A stretch of DNA of 64,000 nt from Reinekea forsetii (GTDB taxonomy: Bacteria; Pseudomonadota; Gammaproteobacteria; Pseudomonadales; Natronospirillaceae): NCBI RefSeq assembly GCF_002795845.1, contig NZ_CP011797.1, forward strand, positions 3,200,001 to 3,264,000. The letters run 5' to 3'. Positions 1-8,717 of the stretch are shown here, piece by piece. The position numbers were made by a program, and so were the translations under genes. Below the pieces are notes generated by a model. That model ran no database searches, was not told the origin of the DNA, and saw nothing but the letters and a program-made list of their open reading frames with translations. Each line of letters opens with the position of its first letter. Position 1 is the first letter of the stretch.

Positions 1-438
1 GCCTGCCGCAGTGGGGTCCAGTGGAATACGATACAGACCATAACTGGCACCAGGCCGATAGAGATAATAGCTGTTTTCAGTTAAGGCGATATCACCAACA
101 TAGAAACCCATATTGGGTAACCCCGTTAACCACAGCGGAGAAACCGCAAGTTGGGCGTCAATCGTTACGATGGTGCCGTAATGGTAATTGTACGCGTACA
201 GATAACGGTCGTGAATGTTAAAGGCCAAAGCATTCATCTTTGCCTCACCCCAGTCATGCGGTGATTCTTTCTGGTAGTAGCCGGTCGCCAATTGGACGCC
301 ATACAGATTGGCGACCTTATCTTGAATCAAAAATGCCTCCGTCGGACACTCGCCAAAGGCCTCTGCCGAGACCTGCGCCGACCAAGTTGCCAAGGCCGAC
401 ATTAAGAATAGTAATAATTTATTTTTAAATCTTTTCAT
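1..438 (-). CDS. Secreted protein, N-terminal part (runs off left edge)
   Basis: An open frame of 146 codons runs from an ATG at 438 to the window edge. The first 24 or so residues (basic KRFKNK, hydrophobic LLLFLMSALATW, then AQVSA) form a Sec signal peptide. The exported part begins GECPTEAFLIQDKVANLYGVQLATG and continues with aromatic-rich stretches, resembling secreted beta-rich proteins of marine gammaproteobacteria that begin with a GECP-x-AFL motif. That comparison is from memory and gives no function. A ribosome site AAGG lies about 10 bases upstream on the minus strand, and a sigma-54-like promoter at 486-501 is well placed. The gene is missing from a list of ORFs starting inside the window because it has no stop here. 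Confidence 0.7.
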   Translation of the reverse strand, partial: MKRFKNKLLLFLMSALATWSAQVSAEAFGECPTEAFLIQDKVANLYGVQLATGYYQKESPHDWGEAKMNALAFNIHDRYLYAYNYHYGTIVTIDAQLAVSPLWLTGLPNMGFYVGDIALTENSYYLYRPGASYGLYRIPLDPTAAG

Positions 439-485
439 AAAGAAACCTTAAAGAATTACAGTTAATTTCGTGCTGCATAGGTCTA

Positions 486-501
486 TACAATATTCGGGCC
501 A
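486..501 (-). promoter_or_regulatory. Candidate sigma-54 promoter for the left-edge secreted gene
   Basis: On the minus strand the 16 bases read TGGCCCGAATATTGTA. Against TGGCACGN4TTGCA the -24 GG and the spacing are right, but the -12 GC is GT. The predicted start would leave a leader of about 35 bases before the ATG at 438, similar to the better site at 3150-3165. It is weaker than that one. Confidence 0.4.
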
Positions 502-648
502 CAATGGCCGACCCCTTTAGTTTTCAACAGGTCGTAGACAAGAGTGCAAAAAAAAGCCCGTTCCGCCGCTGTGCTTTCGCGAAATGAAAAATCATTATTG
601 TAACGATTCAAACGATGCTCCATTGCCAGAGGGATGGCTTGGGTAGCC

Positions 649-1383
649 TTAGGGAGTCTGAAAGAGGGGGTATCGGTGCAGTGTGCTGGCGGTTAAGGTA
701 GCCAATTGGGGACTTAGACTCGCACTGGCAGGGCATATAAAATGGTTCAGGCGCGTATAGGCCGCCAAACCATAGTGGCAAAGAATGTAAGCTAGGCGAG
801 CCGGCCAGCTCACTTTGAAATGGCGACGCATAGGGCCCGCACTGTAGTGGCGGATATAATCGCGCAACTCCGGATCACTATTATTATTCCACCGCTGGTC
901 CAAAATTTCGAGCAATGGGAATTGTCGACTGAAGTGAATCACATGGCCATTTTCACCCCAGCCAACATCGTCCTGCGCAGGCAGACTCATGTTCCGATGG
1001 CGCAGTATTGTTTCGAGCAGTTGAATGCTGTCAGTACAGCGTTTAAAAACCATCACCCCTGAATTGATGCGTGCTGAATACCCATGGGCGGCAAAAAATG
1101 CTTTCCGTGTGTCAATGCACTCCAGAATGTTTGGCGCCTCGGTGGCTATAGCGGCATCGGCGTCGACAAAGATAACCCAATCGTAACCGGCCCGTAACGC
1201 CGCCAAGATAAGACTGAGCTTGAGCCATGCGACCTCTATACCCAGCGCGGTAAAGTGCGGCCGAGTCACAATCACTCGACTAAAGTTTAGTCTATCAGCG
1301 TACTGAACAATCGATTTGAGATTGGCAGAGTATTGCAGGTTATAACCGTTTACAGCTATGGAAAAAATTAACGTTTTTGGCAT
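649..1383 (-). CDS. Putative glycosyltransferase (GT-A fold, GT34-like)
   Basis: This 244-residue protein has no signal peptide or membrane segment. Residues around 70-80 read DWVIFVDADAAI, with a DxD metal-binding motif (VDAD) of GT-A glycosyltransferases. Later RINSGVMVFKR and the QDDVGWGENG segment match the nucleotide-sugar and acceptor regions of the GMA12/MNN10-type galactosyl/mannosyltransferase group. It probably transfers a hexose onto a surface glycan from the cytoplasm. The ATG at 1383 has AGAGG upstream. It is divergent from the sigma-54 response regulator at 1452, and the flippase and GT2 gene beyond suggest one polysaccharide locus. Family assignment is from motifs only; donor and acceptor cannot be told. 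Confidence 0.65.
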   Translation of the reverse strand: MPKTLIFSIAVNGYNLQYSANLKSIVQYADRLNFSRVIVTRPHFTALGIEVAWLKLSLILAALRAGYDWVIFVDADAAIATEAPNILECIDTRKAFFAAHGYSARINSGVMVFKRCTDSIQLLETILRHRNMSLPAQDDVGWGENGHVIHFSRQFPLLEILDQRWNNNSDPELRDYIRHYSAGPMRRHFKVSWPARLAYILCHYGLAAYTRLNHFICPASASLSPQLATLTASTLHRYPLFQTP

Positions 1384-1451
1384 CTAATTTAACCTCTTTA
1401 GCACACACCCACTATAGTTATTAAAACAACCGTAAACGGCAGGAAGAACAA

Positions 1452-3017
1452 ATGTCTACTGGCTCGACTCACTCCGTTCGAATTCTGTTCGTGGACGATG
1501 AACCGTCCATACTGAATAGCCTGCAACGGGTAGTACGCAACTTTCATGCCGAGTGCAGCTTTGTCGCCCAGGGCCGCAAAGCATTGGAGATGATGGCCGA
1601 GGAGCCGTTTGATTTGATCGTATCGGATATGCGAATGCCCGATATGGACGGCCTTGAATTGCTCTCTGAGGTGGCCGAACTGTACCCGGAGACGGTGCGC
1701 ATTGTGCTCACTGGTTACTCCGATGAGGAGTCGGTCTTAAAGGCGATCAATCAGGGCCGTGTCTGGGGCTTCGTGCACAAACCATGGCAACAAAACGATT
1801 TACTGAGCACTATTCAACAAGCATTGACCACGCAACAATTGATGGCCGAACGAGCCTTATTGCGGCGTACCGTGGCCAGCTATGCCAAAGATCGTAAGGA
1901 CAACTTCATGGGCTTTAAGGGCAATTCCATGGCGATGCAGCTGGTCTACAACACGATCCAACGGTGTGCCGGTAGCGATGCCTCGGTGTTTATCACCGGT
2001 CCGAGCGGCTCCGGCAAGGAAGTCGCCGCCTTGGCATTGCACCAGCTGAGTAGGCGCCAAGCCAAGGCCTTTGTCGCTCTAAACTGTGCCGCCATTCCGC
2101 GTGACCTGATCGAGTCGGAAATCTTTGGTCATATTAAGGGTGCCTTTAGTGGCGCGATCGGTAATAGAATCGGCGCGGCCAGTAAGGCCGATGGTGGCAC
2201 CCTATTTTTAGATGAGGTGGGGGAATTGGATATTGATTTGCAGTCGAAATTACTGCGCTTTATCCAGACCGGTGTCATCCAAAAAGTTGGCAGCGACAAG
2301 CTGGAAACGGTCGATATCCGCTTTATTTGTGCCACCAATCGAAATCCACTAGAAGCCATTGCGGCCAAGCTATTGCGGGAAGATCTGTATTACCGGTTGA
2401 ATGTAATTGCCCTGGCTATGCCACCGTTGTGCGAACGCGGTTCAGATGCCATCCAGCTGGCGCAGTATTTTCTCGATCAATTCTCCGACCAAGAAGCCAA
2501 GGGCTTTGTCGGCTTCAGTCGCAACGCCGAACGACTGTTGGTGGCCTACCGCTGGCCGGGTAATGTTCGGCAGTTACAAAATTGCATTCATAACGCCGTC
2601 ATTATGTCCGAAGGCCCCCTCATAACCGAAGTCACCCTCGCGGCCAGCCTGCAACTTGATAGCCCTACCCTGGCAACGCTAATCACCACACCGTTTGAAA
2701 GACCGGTGTCGGACAGCTTATCGATCGGCAATGGCGCGCCAGCTCTCTCGCTAGGTCATGCAATATCGGTTGCTTCTGATCGAATGGGCAGCACCAGCCC
2801 AAGCCCTATCACCTCGTTGGACTTTGCCGAAGACCCTGTCTCGAGCCCAGACAATGGGCTCGGTCCCGGCCATGGCACAATTTACCCATTGAGCGAGATT
2901 GAGCGCATAACCATCGAACGCGCGATCGGCCTGTGCAATGGCAATGTGGTCAATGCCGCCAATGCATTGGAGGTAAGCCCGTCCACGCTCTATCGAAAAA
3001 TAAAAGATTGGGCCTAA
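1452..3017 (+). CDS. Sigma-54-dependent response regulator (REC-AAA+-Fis HTH)
   Basis: At 521 residues this has the full NtrC-type layout. The receiver domain (1-125) has acidic pocket D15-D16, phospho-acceptor D59 (SDMRMP), T87 and K110. The AAA+ domain has Walker A GPSGSGKE at 183-190, the sigma-54 contact loop as GAFSGA at 230-235 (Ser for the usual Thr), and Walker B GGTLFLDEVGEL. A Fis-type helix-turn-helix (NVVNAANALEVSPSTLYRKI) closes the C-terminus. The receiver resembles the HupR/RpfG kind. A proline/serine-rich stretch of about 70 residues separates AAA+ and HTH. A sigma-54 promoter lies just downstream before the flippase gene, a likely target. The orphan H-NOX-coupled kinase at 6134 is the nearest candidate sensor partner. 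Confidence 0.93.
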   Translation: MSTGSTHSVRILFVDDEPSILNSLQRVVRNFHAECSFVAQGRKALEMMAEEPFDLIVSDMRMPDMDGLELLSEVAELYPETVRIVLTGYSDEESVLKAINQGRVWGFVHKPWQQNDLLSTIQQALTTQQLMAERALLRRTVASYAKDRKDNFMGFKGNSMAMQLVYNTIQRCAGSDASVFITGPSGSGKEVAALALHQLSRRQAKAFVALNCAAIPRDLIESEIFGHIKGAFSGAIGNRIGAASKADGGTLFLDEVGELDIDLQSKLLRFIQTGVIQKVGSDKLETVDIRFICATNRNPLEAIAAKLLREDLYYRLNVIALAMPPLCERGSDAIQLAQYFLDQFSDQEAKGFVGFSRNAERLLVAYRWPGNVRQLQNCIHNAVIMSEGPLITEVTLAASLQLDSPTLATLITTPFERPVSDSLSIGNGAPALSLGHAISVASDRMGSTSPSPITSLDFAEDPVSSPDNGLGPGHGTIYPLSEIERITIERAIGLCNGNVVNAANALEVSPSTLYRKIKDWA

Positions 3018-3050
3018 GCACTTCGCTTATTTGTCCTTGCCTTTGCAGAA

Positions 3051-3069
3051 TGAAAAAACCATTTTTTCA
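3051..3069 (+). terminator. A/T hairpin after the response regulator gene
   Basis: TGAAAAAA and TTTTTTCA form a perfect 8-bp stem around CCA, 34 bases after the stop codon. It is A/T-rich and weak, and may act as a terminator separating the regulator from the sigma-54 promoter downstream. Confidence 0.4.
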
Positions 3070-3149
3070 ACCTGCTAAAAAAAACGTCCAAAAGGTCGCC
3101 TAGCTAACCCTGCAGCGTTAAATTCATACTGTCACGCCCTGTATTAGAT

Positions 3150-3165
3150 TGGTGCGCTCCTTGCA
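3150..3165 (+). promoter_or_regulatory. Sigma-54 promoter upstream of the flippase operon
   Basis: The site TGGTGCGCTCCTTGCA matches TGGCACGN4TTGCA with invariant GG (-24) and GC (-12) at exact spacing. It leaves a short leader with AGAAGG before the ATG at 3198. The activator gene immediately upstream is itself sigma-54-specific, which strengthens the call. Confidence 0.75.
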
Positions 3166-3197
3166 ATCCACTGGTAACAAACGTAGAAGGTTACTCG

Positions 3198-4472
3198 ATG
3201 CAGGTGTTGAATAAATTTCGTCAGACAAATCGGTTATTCCAAAACACCAGTTGGATGATGTTGTCAGAGGGCCTGTCGAAAATCAGCCGAATTGTCACCG
3301 TGATTGCCATGGCCAGCCTGCTGGCACCCTTTGATTATGGCATCGCCACTCTGGCCTTGGCCTGTCATGAACTTATTAGGGTCTTTGGCCGCGCCGGTTC
3401 CGGTGCTCGAGTAATTCAATGTGCGGAGCATGAACTGGAACGCATTTCGCGTAACGCGTCACTGCTGCAGTGGCTGGTATGCGGCCTAATCACCGGGCTA
3501 CAAATGGCCTTTTCAAGTTCGATTGCCCGCTTTTATCAGCACCCAGAGCTGGCCCCCTTGCTCAGCCTTATGGCTCTGACCTATCTGTTCTATCCGATGG
3601 TGTCGATTAAGATATTTATGTTGCAGCGTTTGAACCGGATGAAATACTTTGGCCTCGCCAATGCCGCCTGCGTCAGCATCGACAACCTGGCCATCGTGCT
3701 CTTTTTAGTCATGGGCCATGGCGTCTTCGCGGTGGCCTATGCCAAGGTAATTACCGCCTGCGCTTGGGTGCTGCTATTTGGCCTAGCCAAGGTCCCCACG
3801 GTGCGGCCGGGCTACCAGGCGGATGTTTTTTGGCCACTGGCCGCCTATTCCGGAAAAATATTTGGCAGCGAAACCCTCAGGGTTTTGCGTACCCAAGCCG
3901 ATGTGTTGATTGCCGGCCGACTGTTAGCGCCAGACCTGATGGGCCTATACAGCTTTGCGAAAAATGCCGGAGTGGGTTTAGGTCAGTCGGTGATCAACGC
4001 CTTTTTAAGCGGTCTTTATCCCTATATCTGCGAACAGATACGTCAGGGCAATGAACAGCTTGCCGCGCGCAGATCACTGCGCTATGCGTTCGCCATCTCC
4101 TCTGTCTTTGTGCTCCAGGCTTTAGCCGCGCCCCTCTATGTGACGATTTTATTTGGTGATCGCTGGCACGGAGCGGCATATCTGGTGTCGATACTTTGCA
4201 TCAGCGCCATCCCGGCCCTGTTAGTCGATACTCGCAGCTTTTTTTATCGCGCTAACAATAGGCCCAGCGCTGAGACCAAACTCACCCTTGCCTGTGTCGT
4301 TGTGAGCCTAATCGCCGTGCTTGTCGTGGCGCCGGAATCGCCGCAAGCACTGGCTTGGTGCACCACCCTGGCCAGTCTTTTCTGGTTATTTTTTATCGCC
4401 AAGTTCTTACTGCGACACCTATTAAAAGTAGCGTCGACAACCACTGGCCCCTTAGTGAGGATTAACTTATGA
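3198..4472 (+). CDS. Polysaccharide flippase (MOP/Wzx-type)
   Basis: This 424-residue inner-membrane protein has about a dozen hydrophobic segments. The N-terminus (TSWMMLSEGLSKISRIVTVIAMASLLAPFDYGIATLALA) is characteristic of the polysaccharide-export branch of the MOP superfamily, which moves lipid-linked saccharides to the periplasmic face. It lies 33 bases downstream of a sigma-54 promoter and overlaps the following glycosyltransferase by ATGA, so the two are translated together. The substrate is probably the product of the neighbouring glycosyltransferases, though this is inferred from position. No polymerase gene is visible here. Confidence 0.85.
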   Translation: MQVLNKFRQTNRLFQNTSWMMLSEGLSKISRIVTVIAMASLLAPFDYGIATLALACHELIRVFGRAGSGARVIQCAEHELERISRNASLLQWLVCGLITGLQMAFSSSIARFYQHPELAPLLSLMALTYLFYPMVSIKIFMLQRLNRMKYFGLANAACVSIDNLAIVLFLVMGHGVFAVAYAKVITACAWVLLFGLAKVPTVRPGYQADVFWPLAAYSGKIFGSETLRVLRTQADVLIAGRLLAPDLMGLYSFAKNAGVGLGQSVINAFLSGLYPYICEQIRQGNEQLAARRSLRYAFAISSVFVLQALAAPLYVTILFGDRWHGAAYLVSILCISAIPALLVDTRSFFYRANNRPSAETKLTLACVVVSLIAVLVVAPESPQALAWCTTLASLFWLFFIAKFLLRHLLKVASTTTGPLVRINL

Positions 4473-5485
4473 CGATTAGCAAGCCGGTTTTCAGTGTCGT
4501 TATGCCGATGTATAACGTCGAGAAATACATCCATCAAGCCATCAGTTCGGTCTTAGCACAGAGCTACCAACATTTTGAATTGCTCTGTATCGACGATGGC
4601 AGTAGCGATGGCACCCTGGCCATAGCTCAGTCCTTTTCCGACCACCGAATTCGCATCGTGCGGCAAAAAAATCGCGGTTTGTCGGGCGCGCGCAACACCG
4701 GCATTAACCATGCGAGCGGCTTGTATGTAGCGTTCTTGGATTCGGACGATTTTTGGCACTCGGATAAGCTGCGCAGCCACTTCGAGCACTTTCGCACCAA
4801 TCCCAACCTGGGGGTAAGCTATTCGGCATCGGCCTTTGTCGATGAAGCGGGCCAGTCGATGGGCATCGGGCAGAATCCCAAAACCGACCAGGTCAGTGCA
4901 CAGGATATCTTTTGCCGTAATCCCATTGGCAACGGCTCGGCCGCGGTGATCCGGCGCAGTGTGCTGATGCAAACCGGACAAGGCGAATTTAAAGGCGGCG
5001 ATTGGGTAATGTCCTATTTTGACGAGACCATGCGTCAGTCTGAAGATGTTGAGTTCTGGTTACGTATTGCCCTCACCACACACTGGACCTTTGGCGGTAT
5101 CGCCAAGCCGCTCACCTTTTACCGCGTCAACGCCAATGGCCTGTCGGCCAACTTGGACAACCAGTTTAACGCTTGGCGCTATGCGGTTGAAAAGAACAGA
5201 GTGAACTTCCCCGACTTTTACAACAGATGGCATCGCCTGGCGGCGGCCTATCAGAAGCGTTATTTGGCACGTCGTGCTATTCGCTCGGGCAATGGCATGG
5301 CCGCCCTCAAGCTCATCAACTCAGCCCTATGGACCGACCCCAGAATACTGCGTGACGAACCGAGCCGAACACTGATCACCTATGGTTGCGCCCTACTGTG
5401 CCTGTTACCAAATAGCCTGTATGAACCGATGGAACGTTTTGCCATGCGAGTTGCGGGTCGCCGCAGCCGTATCGCCACCCAATAG
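4469..5485 (+). CDS. Family 2 glycosyltransferase
   Basis: A GT-A family 2 enzyme of 338 residues. The N-terminal domain starts FSVVMPMYNVEKYIHQAISSVLAQSYQ, then has ELLCIDDGSSDGT for the nucleotide-sugar and AFLDSDDFWH with the metal-binding DSDD. A further ED lies in QSEDVEFWLR. The last 120 residues are a helical tail. No membrane segment is evident, so it probably acts at the cytoplasmic face on lipid-linked precursors for the flippase encoded just upstream (4-bp ATGA overlap). Sugar specificity is not readable. Confidence 0.9.
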   Translation: MTISKPVFSVVMPMYNVEKYIHQAISSVLAQSYQHFELLCIDDGSSDGTLAIAQSFSDHRIRIVRQKNRGLSGARNTGINHASGLYVAFLDSDDFWHSDKLRSHFEHFRTNPNLGVSYSASAFVDEAGQSMGIGQNPKTDQVSAQDIFCRNPIGNGSAAVIRRSVLMQTGQGEFKGGDWVMSYFDETMRQSEDVEFWLRIALTTHWTFGGIAKPLTFYRVNANGLSANLDNQFNAWRYAVEKNRVNFPDFYNRWHRLAAAYQKRYLARRAIRSGNGMAALKLINSALWTDPRILRDEPSRTLITYGCALLCLLPNSLYEPMERFAMRVAGRRSRIATQ

Positions 5486-5598
5486 GAATAGCAAACCGGC
5501 CATTGACTACTTTAGTGGATTCTTGACTACACTTTTGCATAAGGCCTCAATCTGACTAAGGTCTAGATTGAGCACACCCTGAGGAATCGGAGCACAGT

Positions 5599-6141
5599 AT
5601 GTTAGGTATAATTTTTACCGAGTTAGCGGAATACAGTATCGATAAGGTCGGCCTTGAGCAGTGGAACAGGGCCTTGGCTGAACTCCAGTTGTCGAGTCAT
5701 GGCGCCTATACCACGGGTCAACGGTACAATGATGACGAGGCCATGCGAGTATTTGGCTGGTTGCATGCAACCACCGGTCAAACCGTCCGGGGGCTGCTCA
5801 ATGAGTTTGGCTGTAGATTGTTCGACACGCTGCGGCAACGCACCTTGAACAATTATATGGTCGATACCGACTTTGCCAACTTTCTCAAACACATCGACAA
5901 GACCACACACGACAAGGTGCGCTCCTATTTTCCTGGGTCGTCCCCACCGAACTTTCAGGTACTTGATACCGAGGGCGGATTGGTCATGCACTATCAATCG
6001 GATCGTAGGCTGTGTTTTTTGGCCGAAGGCTTGATTGAAGCGTCGGCCGAATTTTACAAAAAAAATATCACCCTTAACCACACTATTTGTATGCATGAGG
6101 GCGCAGACCATTGCGAAATTATTGTGCTGATCGATGACTGA
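5599..6141 (+). CDS. H-NOX haem gas sensor
   Basis: This 180-residue protein matches the haem-NO-binding (HNOB) family over its whole length. The proximal haem ligand is H104 (HIDKTTHDKV) and the propionate-binding Y-x-S-x-R motif is Y132/S134/R136 (HYQSDRRLC). Stand-alone bacterial H-NOX proteins bind NO and control an adjacent kinase or cyclic-di-GMP enzyme. Here the next gene is a histidine kinase overlapping by 8 bp, the canonical pairing. The distal pocket shows no obvious Tyr-based oxygen ligand, consistent with an NO rather than O2 sensor, but this was judged without a structure. GGAG precedes the ATG. Confidence 0.9.
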   Translation: MLGIIFTELAEYSIDKVGLEQWNRALAELQLSSHGAYTTGQRYNDDEAMRVFGWLHATTGQTVRGLLNEFGCRLFDTLRQRTLNNYMVDTDFANFLKHIDKTTHDKVRSYFPGSSPPNFQVLDTEGGLVMHYQSDRRLCFLAEGLIEASAEFYKKNITLNHTICMHEGADHCEIIVLIDD

Positions 6142-7159
6142 TGCTAATCCCTATAAGGCCGCTTACGAACGCGAACGCGAGGCGCGCAAGTCGGCTGAGG
6201 TGGCATTGGAAAAAAAATCCATGGAAATATTTACCGCCTTGCAACTGCTGAGGAACCAAACCGATGAATTGCGAGTACAAAAAAACGACATAGACGAACG
6301 CAATCAACAACTGCATGCAACCCAATTACAGCTTTTTCAAAGTGAAAAAATGGCATCCTTGGGCTTGATGGCGGCCGGCGTGGCACACGAAATCAACAAC
6401 CCGCTTAGCTTTATCAAAAGCAATTTTGAAACCTTGCGCGGCTATATCGGCCATTACGACAGCCTACTCGCACTGTATCAACAGGCAGACCCGCTTATAC
6501 CCGAGGCAGTGCGGATGACGCTGAGGGATACTCGCCAATCGCTCGAGATCGATTTTATTCAACGCGACCTGGCCATGCTGTTGACAGAAAGTGTGGTCGG
6601 TATGGACCGTATTGTTGAGATCGTCAACCATTTGCAGGCCTACAATCGACGCGAGTATGCCGAAAAAACCCTTGCCCAGATTAATCAATCGATCGAGACG
6701 GCCATCAAGATGACCAAACCCAAGTATCAACACCGGGTGGAATTTCGTTCGCACTTGGCAGAGGACTTACCCGAATTGCTGTGTTACCCGAACAACCTTA
6801 CTCAGGTGTTTATTAACCTTTTGATCAATGCGGCCCAAGCTATCGATGTTGGCTCACGAAAAGGCACAGTTTCAATTCGTTCCAGTGTGGCAGCGGATCA
6901 TCTTATTGTGTCGGTGACCGACAACGGGCAAGGCTTAAGCGAGGAGGCGAAGGATAAGATTTTTGATCCGTTTTACACGACCAAGGCGATCGGTGATGGT
7001 ACCGGCCTTGGTCTATCGGTGGTGTACAATATAATGCAGGCACACAATGGCACCATAGGGGTGGACAGTGAGCAGGACAAAGGCTCTATCTTTACCCTAA
7101 GGATCCCACTCAAGGCACCGGAAGACGTTAGCCCAGCCCTCAAGCGGCCTATCAGTTAG
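6134..7159 (+). CDS. Soluble H-NOX-associated histidine kinase
   Basis: A kinase of 341 residues without membrane segments. Residues 1-70 are a charged coiled coil, an apparent docking or signalling helix in place of PAS or HAMP domains. The dimerisation box holds phospho-acceptor H85 (GVAHEINNPLS). The ATPase domain has the N box (QVFINLLINAAQAI), G1 (VTDNGQGLS), F (DPFYTT) and G2 (GTGLGLSVVYNI). Overlap with the H-NOX gene points to a fixed-ratio complex in which NO-bound H-NOX inhibits autophosphorylation, as known for other H-NOX/kinase pairs. No receiver gene is adjacent. The REC-AAA+ protein at 1452 is the only response regulator in the window and the likely partner (inference). Confidence 0.9.
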   Translation: MTDANPYKAAYEREREARKSAEVALEKKSMEIFTALQLLRNQTDELRVQKNDIDERNQQLHATQLQLFQSEKMASLGLMAAGVAHEINNPLSFIKSNFETLRGYIGHYDSLLALYQQADPLIPEAVRMTLRDTRQSLEIDFIQRDLAMLLTESVVGMDRIVEIVNHLQAYNRREYAEKTLAQINQSIETAIKMTKPKYQHRVEFRSHLAEDLPELLCYPNNLTQVFINLLINAAQAIDVGSRKGTVSIRSSVAADHLIVSVTDNGQGLSEEAKDKIFDPFYTTKAIGDGTGLGLSVVYNIMQAHNGTIGVDSEQDKGSIFTLRIPLKAPEDVSPALKRPIS

Positions 7160-7174
7160 ATCGCAGCGACGGTT

Positions 7175-7462
7175 CTAGACCTGGTGCACAACCTTTTTGG
7201 CCAAGGACAAACGCTCTTTTACCGTAAGGGTGATCACGGCCATCGCCAAGGCAAAGGTAATTAGGTTGGCGAAAAAAACCGCCATGTCCCGAATTAAGAA
7301 ACCGTACAGCATCCACAAACCAACCCCAGTGGTTAAAATCCCGTACATAGATAATGAAATGCCGGAGACATTACGGGTTTTTTGGATCTGAATAACTTGG
7401 GGCACAAAGGAAATGGTGGTGCAGGTAGCGGCAACTACGCCAATAAGGGTGATCATTGTCAT
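7175..7462 (-). CDS. SemiSWEET-type PQ-loop transporter
   Basis: A small membrane protein with three hydrophobic helices and the PQ motif ISFVPQVIQIQKT after helix 1, followed by VSGISLSMYGILTTGVGLWMLYG. This is the arrangement of bacterial SemiSWEETs, which dimerise to carry sugars passively. About 95 residues is normal for the family. The ATG at 7462 is preferred over a TTG 12 bases further upstream; the ribosome site is weak. It converges with the kinase gene and has no evident operon partner. Substrate unknown. Confidence 0.8.
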   Translation of the reverse strand: MTMITLIGVVAATCTTISFVPQVIQIQKTRNVSGISLSMYGILTTGVGLWMLYGFLIRDMAVFFANLITFALAMAVITLTVKERLSLAKKVVHQV

Positions 7463-7636
7463 GGTTTTTCTCAAGGGACCTCGTATTTGAATTGCACCTT
7501 ACCGAGCGGCAAGGCGCCTTTGAATCGCGTGCATCATAAGGCCTTCGATAGGCTTTGCCATTAGATCAATTTGCCTTAAACTAGTCTTATTTTACCCAGT
7601 TATTGAATCTTACCTATATATAGGGGCAATACGATC

Positions 7637-8476
7637 TTGAGAGCCTATTTGGAGCAGGTTGGCTTGGCACAAGTAAAGGCCAGCCTAAAGGTCTTTACCA
7701 AGCATCAGCTGCCCAAGGACAGCAGCTGGCATTTTCACCCGGAAATTGAGTTTGTGCTGGTCTTGGCCGGCCACGGTCAAGCCCTGATCGGGGATTCGGT
7801 CGGGGCTTATCAAACTGGTGACCTCTTTATGACCGGACGCAATCTTCCCCATCACTATGTGACCCGTGAGACAGAGCGGGTTCACTTTTTGATTGTGCAA
7901 TTCAATGGCCGGATATTCGACCATTTGCCGGAGTTCGAAACGATTCGGCAGCAATTGCAGCTCGCCCAAAAAGGCCTATTGTTCAGCGCCTTGCCGATTG
8001 CCATTCGCGATCGTCTGATTGAGATGCCAAGCTTACAGCCAACCGAGGCCCTGTTTGCCCTGTTTGAAGTCATGCACGCCTGTAGCAGCCAACCGAGTTT
8101 GGCCGTAAGCAGCCTGAGTTCGGCGACGGGGAGCCATTTCAATCGCTATCAGGTGCGCTTGCAAAAGGTCCTAGACTACATCAATCGCAATATGGCCTCG
8201 CCCATCTCGGCCAAGGCCATCGCCGATCAGTGCGCCATGACCCTGCCCTCCTTCAGCCGCTGGTTCCGCCAAACCCTAAACACCACCTTCTCCGACTACC
8301 TCAAGATTTGCCGAATGGAACAGGCCTGCCATTACCTAATGACCACCGATCTACCAGTGAACCGCATCGGCCCGCTGGTCGGCTATGAAACGCTCAGCCA
8401 CTTCAATCGAACCTTCAAGGCAGCCAAGCAATGCAGTCCATTGGCTTACCGGAAACGGGCGATGCACCCGGACTGA
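7637..8476 (+). CDS. AraC-family transcriptional regulator
   Basis: 279 residues. The N-terminal half is a cupin-like sensor (SSWHFHPEIEFVLVLAGHGQALIGDSVGAYQTGDLFMTGRNLPHHYV) with the His-rich pattern of sugar-binding AraC proteins. The C-terminal 100 residues are the paired HTH domain (PISAKAIADQCAMTLPSFSRWFRQ and VNRIGPLVGYETLSHFNRTFK). It probably starts at TTG 7637 with AGGGG about 10 bases upstream, as no ATG lies near. Its target is not evident; the SemiSWEET gene is divergent and sugar-related, so a link is possible but unproven. Confidence 0.85.
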   Translation: MRAYLEQVGLAQVKASLKVFTKHQLPKDSSWHFHPEIEFVLVLAGHGQALIGDSVGAYQTGDLFMTGRNLPHHYVTRETERVHFLIVQFNGRIFDHLPEFETIRQQLQLAQKGLLFSALPIAIRDRLIEMPSLQPTEALFALFEVMHACSSQPSLAVSSLSSATGSHFNRYQVRLQKVLDYINRNMASPISAKAIADQCAMTLPSFSRWFRQTLNTTFSDYLKICRMEQACHYLMTTDLPVNRIGPLVGYETLSHFNRTFKAAKQCSPLAYRKRAMHPD

Positions 8477-8717
8477 AAACGCATTAACAAACTGATTTCC
8501 GATACCAGACGTTCACCGGTTGAGGAGTTTGGCAAGCCAGAACCCTCAAAGGGAATTAGGCCAGCTTTTGGTCCCGCAGAATCGATGAGACCAATCGGAA
8601 GTGTATGCGCTTGAGAAGCAGACATTGACACATATTTGGGAAATTCCTTTTTACCCGAGCAACCGCCTGGGCTACTATCGGCCCACTATTAATCCACTAC
8701 CCCAAACGACTTGAACT

